DNA of 13,138 nucleotides from Candidatus Dadabacteria bacterium (GTDB lineage Bacteria; Desulfobacterota_D; UBA1144; Nemesobacterales; JAJCZQ01). The translations under genes were made by a program, and so were the position numbers. The notes below the pieces were generated by a model that did no database searches, was not told the DNA's origin, and saw only the letters and a program-made list of their open reading frames with translations. Location: the NCBI GenBank assembly GCA_030624695.1, contig JAUXJP010000008.1, forward strand, positions 1 to 13,138, in the 5' to 3' direction. This document shows, piece after piece, positions 1 through 7,578 of the stretch. Numbering within the stretch: position 1 is the first letter of the stretch; the number at the start of each line of letters is the position of its first letter.

Positions 1-358
1 GAAAGAGATAGACGGCGGAAGTGTTGTAGTTGAAGTACCTCTTCCGGCACTTATCACCTGCCCTGACGCAATGAATGAACCAAGGTATGCATCCCTGCCT
101 AATATTATGAAAGCCAGAAAGAAACCTGTAAACGAAATAACTCTCGATGATATCGATTTTGGTTCACTTGGCATTTCAAGAGATGCTGTTGGTAAAAATG
201 GATCAAAAGTAAAGACTGTGAAGATTGAAGTACCGGTAATAGACCGAAAACTAAAAATAATAAAAGGTTCTGACGATACAACTGTAAAAGGTGAAGAGAT
301 AGCACAATCGGTTCAGGAACTGGTTCAGTTACTTAGAGATGATGCAAAGGTTCTTTAA
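1..358 (+). CDS. etfB: Electron transfer flavoprotein subunit beta, C-terminal part (5' end outside window)
   Basis: EtfB pairs with EtfA to form a soluble FAD-containing heterodimer. It passes electrons from flavin dehydrogenases such as acyl-CoA dehydrogenases to the quinone pool or other acceptors. The frame is open from base 2 to a TAA at 356-358, giving about 118 codons, so roughly half the protein is missing off the left edge. The visible part begins with a beta-strand segment reading VVEVPLPALITC, followed by the family hallmark NEPRYASLPNIMKARKKP, which is strongly conserved in EtfB. It ends with the usual acidic helical tail (QELVQLLRDDAKVL). An ATG at 71 lies inside this conserved block and is not the true start. 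etfA follows after 33 bases in the same direction, the normal etfBA order, so the two are almost certainly co-transcribed. The part that would show the AMP-binding residues and separate bifurcating from classical ETFs is not in the window. Confidence 0.95.
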   Translation, partial: KEIDGGSVVVEVPLPALITCPDAMNEPRYASLPNIMKARKKPVNEITLDDIDFGSLGISRDAVGKNGSKVKTVKIEVPVIDRKLKIIKGSDDTTVKGEEIAQSVQELVQLLRDDAKVL

Positions 359-391
359 CCTTCATCTTATTACATTTAGGAGGCGTAACAA

Positions 392-1384
392 ATGAGTAAT
401 GAAATATGGGTAATTGCTGATATGAAAATGAACGGGAGTATAAGAAAGGTGACTTTCGAAGCTCTTTCAGAAGCCAAAAGATCAATGCAGTCCAAAGTCG
501 GAGGACCTCTTTGTGCGGTACTTATGGGTTCAGGTATAGCAGATAAGGCTGATTCACTTGGGAAATACGGTGCAGAGAAAGTTTATGTAATAGACAATGC
601 GCATTTAAAAGATTTTAATCCAGAGGGTTATGTAAAGGCACTTTCAGAACTTGTTTCCAAACACCAGCCACACATTGTTTTAGCCGGTAATACTTCATTT
701 ACCGAGGACTACCTTCCAAGAGTTGCAGCCAGGACAGGCTCCGGGCTCGCAATGGAAGCAATAGATATGGGGCTCACCGATGATAATAGGCTTACAGTTA
801 GAAGGTATTCACATTCAAGTAAAGCTATTTCAGATATTGAATTTAACGCAGGTAACACCATGATGGCTACTATCAGGCCAAACACATACAAGGAAGAAGA
901 ATCACCTGCTACTCCTGAAATTGTAAATGAACAGGTAGATATCAGTGATGCAGATATTAAAGTTAAAGTAGTAAATCTTGAAACAAAAATGTCCGACAGG
1001 CCGGAATTAACCGAAGCCGAAAGGGTAGTAGCTGGCGGCAGAGGACTGGGCAGTGAAGAAAACTTCAAATACATTTATGATCTTGCTGAAGTACTCGGTG
1101 CAGCAGCAGGTGCCACAAGGGCAGCTGTAGATGCAGGTTATTGTCCTTACGATATGCAGGTAGGACAGACCGGTAAAGCTGTATCACCTACACTCTATTT
1201 TGCAGTAGCTATATCTGGTGCAGTTCAGCATTTTTCAGGAATGGGTACATCAAAGGTAATTGTTTCAATCAACAAAGACCCTGAAACACCAATCTTCCAG
1301 AAATCTGATTATGCAATTTGCGGTGACCTTTTTGAAGTCCTTCCCGTACTTACCGAAGAACTGAAAAAAGCACTGTCTGAATAA
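392..1384 (+). CDS. etfA: Electron transfer flavoprotein subunit alpha
   Basis: EtfA carries the FAD that accepts and passes on electrons in the EtfAB heterodimer. The protein is 330 residues, normal for the family. Residues 1-180 form the N-terminal alpha/beta domain, which is less conserved. The FAD-binding domain II starts near 200 and shows the expected landmarks in order: GGRGLG at 215-220, GATRAAVDAGY at 240-250, VGQTGK at 257-262, SPTLYFAVAISGAVQH at 265-280, INKDPETPIF at 293-302 and CGDLFEVLPVL at 310-320. The ATG is preceded by a textbook AGGAGG at 378-383 with 8 bases of spacing, which fixes the start. It lies 33 bases after etfB and is followed by a strong terminator, so it is the last gene of its operon. 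No bifurcating-type NADH partner or dehydrogenase is visible, so the electron donor cannot be named. Confidence 0.97.
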   Translation: MSNEIWVIADMKMNGSIRKVTFEALSEAKRSMQSKVGGPLCAVLMGSGIADKADSLGKYGAEKVYVIDNAHLKDFNPEGYVKALSELVSKHQPHIVLAGNTSFTEDYLPRVAARTGSGLAMEAIDMGLTDDNRLTVRRYSHSSKAISDIEFNAGNTMMATIRPNTYKEEESPATPEIVNEQVDISDADIKVKVVNLETKMSDRPELTEAERVVAGGRGLGSEENFKYIYDLAEVLGAAAGATRAAVDAGYCPYDMQVGQTGKAVSPTLYFAVAISGAVQHFSGMGTSKVIVSINKDPETPIFQKSDYAICGDLFEVLPVLTEELKKALSE

Positions 1385-1406
1385 AGATTAAAATAAGAAA
1401 TTGAAT

Positions 1407-1442
1407 AGAAGGGGCGGGTTTTAATAATTCTGCCCCTTTTTT
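1407..1442 (+). terminator. Intrinsic terminator between convergent etfA and murI
   Basis: The arm AAGGGGCGGG at 1409-1418 pairs with bases 1429-1438. This gives about ten pairs, two of them G-U, closed by a 10-base AT-rich loop. The + strand continues with a run of six T at 1437-1442, the normal layout for stopping transcription from etfA. On the minus strand the hairpin lies directly after the murI stop codon (1441-1443) but has only a broken T-rich tail, so it probably works less well in that direction. Confidence 0.85.
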
Positions 1443-2244
1443 ATAGGTCGGTAAGAATTACTTCTTTTAACTCTTTTCCAAGAAATTTTCCGGCAATACG
1501 AATAAATGATTCTGATACATCAGTAAGGTAATACTCATTTTTATTCATTATTTCCTCAGAAGTATTTTCCTTATCTATATTTTCACTAATTTCCCGGGCT
1601 ATTTCTTCAGCAGAATCTATTAATAAGACATTTTCTCCGGCGACTTCCTGTATTGCTGATTTTAAGAGGGGGTAGTGTGTACACCCGAGGATCATTACAT
1701 CAATATCCTCTTTTATAATGTCTTCGAGATAGGTCTCAGTAATTTTCCTGGTTATTTCACCTTTATGCCAACCTTCCTCGGCAAGTGGTACAAATAGCGG
1801 GCAAGCCCTCGAAAAAATTTCTAGGTCCGGATTAATTTTGCTGATTGCCCTGGAATAGGCCTCACTCCTGATTGTGGAAGGTGTACCGATTACAGCTATT
1901 TTGCCGTTTTTTGTACTTTCAGCGGCTTTTTTTGCCCCTGGATCTATTACGCCTATTACGGGTATTGATAATTTTTCTTTTAATGTATCAAGTGAAAAGG
2001 CAGAAGCTGTATTACAGGCAACAACCAGTATTTTTATACCTTTAGATAAAAGAAAATCAGCATTGCTCTGGGCATATTTAATAACAGTGTCTTTTGATTT
2101 GATTCCATAAGGCACCCTCGCTGTATCGCCCAGGTATATGAGCTTTTCATCCGGAAGCAGATTAATAATTTCTTTTACAACCGTTAATCCCCCGACACCA
2201 GAATCAAATATTCCAATGGACTTATTAGTGTTATCCCTTTGCAT
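1441..2244 (-). CDS. murI: Glutamate racemase
   Basis: MurI interconverts L- and D-glutamate in the cytoplasm, supplying D-Glu for the peptidoglycan stem peptide. The 267-residue length is normal. The family motifs are all present: GIFDSGVGGLTV at 11-22 with catalytic-site Asp14 and Ser15, YLGDTARVPYG at 37-47, VACNTAS at 75-81 with the first catalytic Cys at 77, and ILGCTHYPLL at 185-194 with the second catalytic Cys at 188 and its neighbour His190. This complete two-cysteine site indicates an active racemase rather than an aspartate racemase-like relative. The gene follows radA by 42 bases in the same direction. No clear Shine-Dalgarno precedes the ATG, but no better start lies nearby and the N-terminus fits the family. 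Its stop codon touches the terminator shared with etfA. Confidence 0.97.
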   Translation of the reverse strand: MQRDNTNKSIGIFDSGVGGLTVVKEIINLLPDEKLIYLGDTARVPYGIKSKDTVIKYAQSNADFLLSKGIKILVVACNTASAFSLDTLKEKLSIPVIGVIDPGAKKAAESTKNGKIAVIGTPSTIRSEAYSRAISKINPDLEIFSRACPLFVPLAEEGWHKGEITRKITETYLEDIIKEDIDVMILGCTHYPLLKSAIQEVAGENVLLIDSAEEIAREISENIDKENTSEEIMNKNEYYLTDVSESFIRIAGKFLGKELKEVILTDL

Positions 2245-2286
2245 TGCACAATATGTTAGCCGCAGGTGTTATTATTTCAAAGAATA

Positions 2287-3654
2287 TTAAAATATTGTTT
2301 CAATTGCTTCTTTAACTGTTTTTACACCGATCAGCTTTAATGTTTTTGATTTAGGTTTTTTATTATTTTCCAGATTTATATTAGGAAGGAGACATTTTTT
2401 AAAGCCAAGTTTTTCAGCCTCTGATATTCGTATATCTGACTGGGAAACACCTCTTATTTCACCAGTAAGGCCAATCTCTCCGAATACTACAATATCGGGA
2501 TCAAGTGGTTTATTGAGAAATGATGATACAAGTGAAATACATATACCAAGGTCTAGTGCAGGTTCATCTATTGTAACCCCTCCTGCAACGTTCATAAATA
2601 TATCTTCGCCGATAATGTTAATCCCGGCTATTTTATCGAGCACAGCCACAAGGAGAGAAATTCTGTTTGAATCTATTCCCATACTTGTCCTTCTTGGCAT
2701 ACCAATACCGCCTGCAGATACAAGTGCCTGAATTTCTATGAGAATAGGCCGTGTTCCTTCGATGCATGCAGTTACAACAGAGCCTGATGCATTTGTGGGC
2801 CTTTCGGACAAAAATATTTCGGAGGGGTTTTTTACTTCAACAAGACCTTCTTCTCTCATTTCAAAAACACCAATCTCATTTGTTGAGCCAAATCTGTTTT
2901 TAATTGACCTGATTATTCTGTATTGATTTCCCTTCCCACCTTCAAAATAAAGGACAGTGTCTACAAGATGTTCGAGTACTTTCGGACCGGCTATGGTCCC
3001 TTCTTTTGTTACATGGCCAATCAGAATAATTGCTACATTGTTTAATTTGCCAAATCTTACAAGTTTGGACCCGCATTCCCTGATCTGTCCCACGCTGCCG
3101 GGTGATGAACCCAGTTCAATACTATAAAGTGTTTGAATCGAATCAATAATTACCACTTTAGGGCTGGTTTTTTTAAGTAACTTTAATATTGTCTCTGTGC
3201 AGTTCTCGGATACAAATGAAATGTTAGTGTAATTAATTTTAAGCCTTTCTGCCCTTAGTTTGATCTGCTGGCCTGATTCTTCCCCGGAAATGTATAAAAC
3301 CGGATCATTAATATCTTTGAGGTTGCTGAGGATTTGTAGCGCGAGTGTGGATTTGCCAATGCCCGGGTCGCCGCCCAGTAGAGATATGGACCCCGGTACA
3401 AGTCCACCGCCAAGCACCGTATTGAGTTCGCTTATTTCAGTCTTTATTCTTTCGGAGGTATCGGTTTCAATATCATCAAGACTAGTAATTACGGATTTTT
3501 CATCATCCTGAATTAACGGGACATCATTTATCTTATCTGTAATTTCTTCTACAAAAGAGTTCCATTCATTGCATTCAGAGCATTTCCCAAGCCATTTTGG
3601 AGATACATTGCCGCAGCTCTGGCAAACATATTCTGTGCGCAATCTTTTTTTCAT
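2287..3654 (-). CDS. radA: DNA repair protein RadA (RecA-like branch-migration ATPase)
   Basis: RadA is a RecA-family helicase that helps branch migration and processing of recombination intermediates. The 455 residues carry the three family parts. A zinc finger at the N-terminus has Cys11, Cys14, Cys25 and Cys28. A RecA-like ATPase core follows, with Walker A GGDPGIGKST at 94-103, Walker B VVIIDS at 167-172 and the RadA-specific KNRFG motif at 252-256. From about 290 there is a C-terminal Lon-protease-like domain, containing AGGVTIDEPALDLGI at 357-371 and FGEIGLTGEIRGV at 391-403. In RadA this domain has lost protease chemistry and serves as a DNA-binding scaffold. The gene starts 15 bases after the lon-related stop, so the two are probably one transcript. 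No Shine-Dalgarno is evident before the ATG, so translation may depend on coupling to the upstream gene. Confidence 0.97.
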   Translation of the reverse strand: MKKRLRTEYVCQSCGNVSPKWLGKCSECNEWNSFVEEITDKINDVPLIQDDEKSVITSLDDIETDTSERIKTEISELNTVLGGGLVPGSISLLGGDPGIGKSTLALQILSNLKDINDPVLYISGEESGQQIKLRAERLKINYTNISFVSENCTETILKLLKKTSPKVVIIDSIQTLYSIELGSSPGSVGQIRECGSKLVRFGKLNNVAIILIGHVTKEGTIAGPKVLEHLVDTVLYFEGGKGNQYRIIRSIKNRFGSTNEIGVFEMREEGLVEVKNPSEIFLSERPTNASGSVVTACIEGTRPILIEIQALVSAGGIGMPRRTSMGIDSNRISLLVAVLDKIAGINIIGEDIFMNVAGGVTIDEPALDLGICISLVSSFLNKPLDPDIVVFGEIGLTGEIRGVSQSDIRISEAEKLGFKKCLLPNINLENNKKPKSKTLKLIGVKTVKEAIETIF

Positions 3655-3669
3655 AAATTTGATACTAAA

Positions 3670-6108
3670 TTATTCTTCGTCGTTACCATTATCTTTTTTA
3701 GCCTGTGTTTTGCCAAACTGTTTTTGATTAATGGCAAGTTCCCTGAGCTTGGAATCTACAAGTTCGTTGATAGTCCCTTTTCTAAATTTACCATTTGCAT
3801 TACGTTTGCCGGCATCTATTCCGGTGAGTATTTCAATACCGTCGTCTATGGTCTTTATTGGATAAATGTGAAACTTTTTATTTTTAACAGCTTCAATTAT
3901 TTCTTTTTTCAGCATAAGATTCTTTACATTCTGATGTGGTATTACTACTCCCTGGTCCCCCGTTAGTCCCTTAGCAATGCAGATATCAAAAAATCCTTCA
4001 ATCTTTTCGTTAACTCCGCCTATGGGTTGAATCATACCTTTTTGGTTGACAGAGCCGGTAATAGCAAAGTTTTGTTTTATCGGGATTTCAGCAAGGCTTG
4101 ATAGAAGCGTTATAAGTTCGGCTGCAGAGGCACTGTCGCCATCAATCATTTCATAACTTTGTTCAAAGACTATACTTGCTGACAAACTTAGAGGTTTATT
4201 CTGGGCGAATTTTCTTCCAAGAAAACCGCTGAGGATTAATACACCCTTGTCGTGAATATTGCCGCTTAACTTTACACGCCTGTCAATATTTACAATACCT
4301 TCATTGCCCATAAATGTTTCACAAGTAATTCTTGAAGGCTTACCGAAAGCATAATCGCCCATATTATATACAGCTAGTCCATTGATCTGGCCGATTACAG
4401 ACCCATCGGTATCAATCATGAAGGTTCCCTTTGTTATCATTTCCTGGATTTTATCTTCAATCATGTTGGACCTTAATATTTTTTTCTGAAGGGCTTTTTC
4501 TATATGTTCATCTTTAACCAGTTTGCTGCCGTCAATAGTAGCCCAGTGATCGGCCTCGATGAGTGTCTGGCTGATTTTACCAAAATGAACTGAGAGTTTT
4601 TCCTGGTCTCCTGAGAGTCTTGATGAATATTCCATAATCCTGGCAATGCCGCTTTTATCCAGATCATGTATCCCCTCATTTTCACAAATAGTTTTAATTG
4701 TGCATGCATATTCCAATACTGATTTATCCTCGGTTTCCACAGTTGAATCAAATTCGGCTTTTATTTTAAATAGTTTTTTGAAATCGGGGTCATAATTGTA
4801 CAGAAGATGGTAAATCTGGCCGGGACCAATAAATATTACTTTAAGATCAATATCAATGGGTTGAGGTTTGAGCCCTACACCTGAAGTATATCCAAATTGC
4901 TGATACATATCTTCAACCCTGTGTTCACCGTTTTCCAGTACTTTTTTCAGCGTGTCCCACACAAAAGGGAATCTGAGAACATCTAGTGCTTCAACAACAA
5001 GGTAGCCGCCATTGGCTTTACTTATAGAACCTTCCTGGATCAACGTAAAATTTGTGACCATTGCTCCCATTACAAGTTCTCTTTCAATGGTGCCAAAAAG
5101 ATTCATGTAGTGAGGCTGTGATTCGACAATAACCGGGGCACCCTTAGTGCCGGAGTTGTCGGTATAAATATTGACCTGATATTCGGTAAGGGGTCTTTTA
5201 AAGTCGGGCGGGTTGTTTTGTGCCGGCATAAAGGGCATAGCGGGCCCTGTATTTTTCTGCGGTAAAAATTTATCGATATTTGTTACGATATCATTTTTTA
5301 TATCTTTAAGCTGTTTGATGATATTTCCAAGATCTTTATACTTTTCTATAAGTGTTTCTATCTGGCCTTCCACGGTAAAAGTTGCAACCTGGTTCTGAAG
5401 TTCTTTTATGGAATCCATGTATTCTTTATCTATTTTCCTTACGTTCTGAAGTGTAATCGCTACCTGACTGTCCACGGCTTTTTTGTTTTCTCTTAATTTG
5501 GATTTAGTTTCCTCATCAAGGTTTTCAAATTGTTGCTGTTGGGCAGGCTTGTTATTGACAAGGGGTACTGTAGCAATACCAGTAGGTGTAAACTGAACCT
5601 GTATACTGTTTTTAGACCCAAATTCCCGGAGACCTTTAAAGTATTTTTCCTTTTGCGTGCTGTATTTATCCGAGAGCTTATTCTTTTCTTCTTCAAACTC
5701 TTTACTCTCAAATGCTTTCGGTATATCAACCCTCAGGAGTTTAATAAAATCTTCCATATCCGATTTAAACTCTTTTCCTTTTCCGGGGGGAATTGATATT
5801 GCTTTTGGTTCTTTAGGGTTATCAAAGTTAAATACATAGCACCAGTCATTGGGTACTTTTTCTTTTGCGGCCATTCTTCTAAGAATTGAATCAATAAGTG
5901 TCTTTTTGCCTAAACCCGGACTTCCAGAAAGAAAAAGATTGTAACCCTGTTTTTTAATACTAAGCCCAAACATTATGGAATCAATTGCCCTGTTTTGTCC
6001 GATCCTGTCTTTGCAAAGTCCCAGGTCCTTGGTTGATTTGAATTTATACTTACGTAGATCTGTCTTTTTGTATACTTCAGTGTGTTTAAGTGATTTATGA
6101 CGTTTCAT
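3670..6108 (-). CDS. Lon-related ATP-dependent protease (COG1067-type, AAA plus Ser-Lys protease)
   Basis: This is a cytoplasmic AAA protease of the Lon-related group, distinct from classical LonA because it lacks the LonA N-terminal domain. With the start chosen here it has 812 residues. The AAA part has a Walker-A-like GSPGLGKKT at 62-70. A long charged, probably helical insert follows (about 130-290), then the family block NGGYLVVEALDVL at 366-378, which holds the Walker B equivalent. The C-terminal protease domain has the nucleophile in IDGDSASAAE with Ser659, and the dyad lysine in GGVNEKIEGF at Lys702. Both catalytic residues are present. The open frame extends 13 codons upstream to a TTG, but the ATG at 6106-6108 has AGAGGA five bases upstream and is preferred. 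The gene is followed closely by radA. It probably has its own promoter, because a terminator-like hairpin separates it from the gene before. The physiological substrates cannot be told from sequence. Confidence 0.93.
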   Translation of the reverse strand: MKRHKSLKHTEVYKKTDLRKYKFKSTKDLGLCKDRIGQNRAIDSIMFGLSIKKQGYNLFLSGSPGLGKKTLIDSILRRMAAKEKVPNDWCYVFNFDNPKEPKAISIPPGKGKEFKSDMEDFIKLLRVDIPKAFESKEFEEEKNKLSDKYSTQKEKYFKGLREFGSKNSIQVQFTPTGIATVPLVNNKPAQQQQFENLDEETKSKLRENKKAVDSQVAITLQNVRKIDKEYMDSIKELQNQVATFTVEGQIETLIEKYKDLGNIIKQLKDIKNDIVTNIDKFLPQKNTGPAMPFMPAQNNPPDFKRPLTEYQVNIYTDNSGTKGAPVIVESQPHYMNLFGTIERELVMGAMVTNFTLIQEGSISKANGGYLVVEALDVLRFPFVWDTLKKVLENGEHRVEDMYQQFGYTSGVGLKPQPIDIDLKVIFIGPGQIYHLLYNYDPDFKKLFKIKAEFDSTVETEDKSVLEYACTIKTICENEGIHDLDKSGIARIMEYSSRLSGDQEKLSVHFGKISQTLIEADHWATIDGSKLVKDEHIEKALQKKILRSNMIEDKIQEMITKGTFMIDTDGSVIGQINGLAVYNMGDYAFGKPSRITCETFMGNEGIVNIDRRVKLSGNIHDKGVLILSGFLGRKFAQNKPLSLSASIVFEQSYEMIDGDSASAAELITLLSSLAEIPIKQNFAITGSVNQKGMIQPIGGVNEKIEGFFDICIAKGLTGDQGVVIPHQNVKNLMLKKEIIEAVKNKKFHIYPIKTIDDGIEILTGIDAGKRNANGKFRKGTINELVDSKLRELAINQKQFGKTQAKKDNGNDEE

Positions 6109-6113
6109 ATTAA

Positions 6114-6119
6114 TCCTCT
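6114..6119 (-). promoter_or_regulatory. Shine-Dalgarno that sets the Lon-related protease start
   Basis: On the minus strand this reads AGAGGA, five bases before the ATG at 6108-6106. It favours that ATG over the in-frame TTG at 6147-6145, which would lengthen the protein by 13 residues. Confidence 0.75.
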
Positions 6120-6145
6120 GGTTCTGTATTGATGAGTTTAAATAC

Positions 6146-6172
6146 AAATTGTTGCACAGGTGGCCACAATTT
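6146..6172. promoter_or_regulatory. Inverted repeat upstream of the Lon-related protease gene, possible operator
   Basis: The arms AAATTGT (6146-6152) and ACAATTT (6166-6172) are perfect 7-base inverted repeats separated by 13 bases. The right-hand part of the spacer also contains the palindrome GTGGCCAC at 6160-6167. The element lies 38-64 bases upstream of the ATG, where a promoter for this gene should be. It does not match the CIRCE heat-shock operator. A regulatory role is inference only. Confidence 0.3.
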
Positions 6173-6201
6173 TCAATTGCTAATAATTATTATATGAAAT
6201 G

Positions 6202-6232
6202 AAAAAAAAAATACCAACTGGATCCAGGTATT
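6202..6232 (-). terminator. Terminator-like hairpin with long T-run after the zinc-ribbon gene
   Basis: Read on the minus strand, AATACC (6232-6227) pairs with GGTATT (6215-6210) around an 11-base loop, and is followed by a run of ten T (6211-6202) that overlaps the end of the stem. The stem is short and modest in GC, but the T-run is long. It begins inside the stop codon of the zinc-ribbon gene. It should reduce read-through into the Lon-related gene. Confidence 0.6.
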
Positions 6233-6452
6233 AATAAGGTCTTTTGACTTCGTTTTCAAGGACAATTCTATCCTCAATTCTTTTGATGTAATTACATTTT
6301 GGGAAATTTGTACAGGTAAGGATCTTGCCGAGCTTTGTTCCAAAGCCATACATCACTCTTGCAGAGCAAACCGGGCATACCAGATCTTTCTCTGTGACTG
6401 TTGCTTGCTCTATTCTGTAACCTTTAGGCAGGTCAATTCCGGGTTTGTTCAT
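6231..6452 (-). CDS. Orphan topoisomerase-I-type C4 zinc-ribbon protein
   Basis: This 73-residue protein consists almost entirely of one zinc ribbon of the kind found in tandem at the C-terminus of bacterial topoisomerase I. The ligands are Cys26 and Cys29 (VCPVC) and Cys47 and Cys53 (LTCTNFPKCNYIK). The CTNFPKC block matches the C-s-x-y/F-P-x-C pattern of that family. There is no topoisomerase catalytic domain in the frame or next to it, so it is a free-standing ribbon and likely a small nucleic-acid-binding protein. Its ATG is 50 bases after the thioesterase stop. No convincing Shine-Dalgarno is seen, although an 11-base palindrome TATAGTCTATA (6456-6466) sits just before the start. It ends in a terminator-like hairpin. 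The function is not known; a regulatory or topoisomerase-assisting role would be a guess. Confidence 0.8.
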   Translation of the reverse strand: MNKPGIDLPKGYRIEQATVTEKDLVCPVCSARVMYGFGTKLGKILTCTNFPKCNYIKRIEDRIVLENEVKRPY

Positions 6453-6502
6453 CTTTATAGTCTATAATTTTAATAATTAATTCCGTTTTGAAAAGGGAAA
6501 AA

Positions 6503-7519
6503 TTATTTTAATAATTTAGTTATGGTTGTTTTATAGTCATCGAGGTAGTCTTCGCAGTACTCTTTTATAGCTTTAACTCTGTTTCTTCTTATGTCTTTTC
6601 TGAGTTCTGCCTCTTTCCATTCTCTTATTTCATTTGGTGTTTCGGGTATGAATGCCGGGACGGACTGGGGTTTGCCATCCTTATTGATGTGTACGAATGT
6701 AAGGAATGCTGTGCATGTATGGTTTAATTCACCAGTTATAAGATTTTCCGAATGTACTTTTATTGCAATTTCGGTTGAGGTCTTTCCTACGTATGTAATA
6801 CCTGCGTTTAAGGTGACAACTTCACCAACCCTGATTGGAGAATAGAAAAAAAGGTTGTCCAGTGAACCGGTAACCAATGTTCCCTTAACATATCTCATTG
6901 CAAGTATTCCTGCACTTTCGTCAATGTATTTGAGTAGCCTGCCAACTGACATATATTCACCGTAAAAAGCATCTTCCGGCATTACAGAACGCATTGTCTC
7001 AAGGTTAAACCTTGTGATCTCTGTTTCATCAACTGCATTAATAACTTTTTGTTTTCTTTTTTGTATCTCTGGAATTCTTTTTTCTCTACGCATTTTTGCA
7101 TTTTCGGTAATTATTCTTTCATGTTCACTTTGCGGTACAATCTTCTTTTTTATTTCCATTGGTTTTCCGTCTTTGTCTATTGCCACAAATGCGAGGTTAG
7201 AAAGGGTTATAAACTTCCTTTCACCTGTTTCCATATTTTCAGCATAGACTCTCGCAACAACTTCCATTGAGGAACTGCCTACGTTTTCAATCCAGCTGTC
7301 AAGCATTACTATCTCCCCGACTTTAACAGGGTTAAGGAAATCGATGCTATCTGTTGCACCAAGAAGAGTTGCACTTTTTGTATACCTTGAGGATGTAATA
7401 CTTCCTACTAACATTATCCAGTCCATAAGCCTACCACCGTGCAGTGTCCCGTTGTTATTTGTATGTTCGGGAAAAACGAACTGGATCATTTTATTTGTAG
7501 TTTCTTTTATACCACTCAT
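6503..7519 (-). CDS. Acyl-CoA thioesterase with two tandem hotdog domains
   Basis: The enzyme is predicted to hydrolyse acyl-CoA to free fatty acid and CoA in the cytoplasm. The 338 residues hold two 4HBT/hotdog domains, at about 10-120 and 170-286, each ending in a near-identical strand plus turn (FVAIDKDGKP and FVHINKDGKP). They are joined by a basic, charged linker at 125-165 and followed by a charged C-terminal helix. Domain 1 has the typical loop NNNGTLHGGRLMDW at 21-34, but Met36 sits where the acidic residue normally follows. Domain 2 lacks the Gly-Gly loop but has GRLLKYIDESAG at 193-204 with Asp200 and Glu201. The two half-sites are therefore complementary, as described for mammalian ACOT7. 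Chain-length preference cannot be read from the sequence. The gene is 59 bases after the membrane-protein gene, and no strong Shine-Dalgarno precedes the ATG. Confidence 0.9.
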   Translation of the reverse strand: MSGIKETTNKMIQFVFPEHTNNNGTLHGGRLMDWIMLVGSITSSRYTKSATLLGATDSIDFLNPVKVGEIVMLDSWIENVGSSSMEVVARVYAENMETGERKFITLSNLAFVAIDKDGKPMEIKKKIVPQSEHERIITENAKMRREKRIPEIQKRKQKVINAVDETEITRFNLETMRSVMPEDAFYGEYMSVGRLLKYIDESAGILAMRYVKGTLVTGSLDNLFFYSPIRVGEVVTLNAGITYVGKTSTEIAIKVHSENLITGELNHTCTAFLTFVHINKDGKPQSVPAFIPETPNEIREWKEAELRKDIRRNRVKAIKEYCEDYLDDYKTTITKLLK

Positions 7520-7551
7520 GTTTTTTCGTTATAAAAAAAATAATATAAAAC

Positions 7552-7565
7552 TATTATTAATAATA
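7552..7565. repeat. 14-base perfect palindrome upstream of the thioesterase gene
   Basis: TATTATTAATAATA is a perfect palindrome 33-46 bases upstream of the thioesterase ATG, in the 59-base gap that should hold any promoter for that gene. A second short palindrome, TTTACAGTAAA (7568-7578), is adjacent. The sequence is all A and T, so chance is a real explanation; operator function is unproven. Confidence 0.25.
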
Positions 7566-7578
7566 TGTTTACAGTAAA

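Noticed and set aside
71..73. ATG at 71 as a start for a small separate gene
   Set aside because: The frame is open upstream to the window edge and encodes conserved EtfB sequence, so this is an internal methionine.
709..1074. 121-codon open frame on the minus strand
   Set aside because: It is antisense to etfA, low in complexity, and has no ribosome site or recognisable motif.
2287..3654. RadA C-terminal Lon-like domain as another active protease
   Set aside because: In RadA this domain is a known non-proteolytic scaffold, and no Ser-Lys dyad of the Lon type is visible.
5860..5925. Walker A of the Lon-related protease reads GSPGLGKKT, with Lys in place of the usual Ser/Thr after the P-loop lysine
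   Set aside because: I recall that the Lon-related group commonly varies at this position and keeps the following Thr, as here. Without an alignment it cannot be called unusual.
6109..6147. Extension of the Lon-related protease to a TTG at 6147, adding 13 residues
   Set aside because: The ATG at 6108 has AGAGGA five bases upstream, whereas the TTG has no supporting site, and the added residues overlap the putative regulatory repeat.
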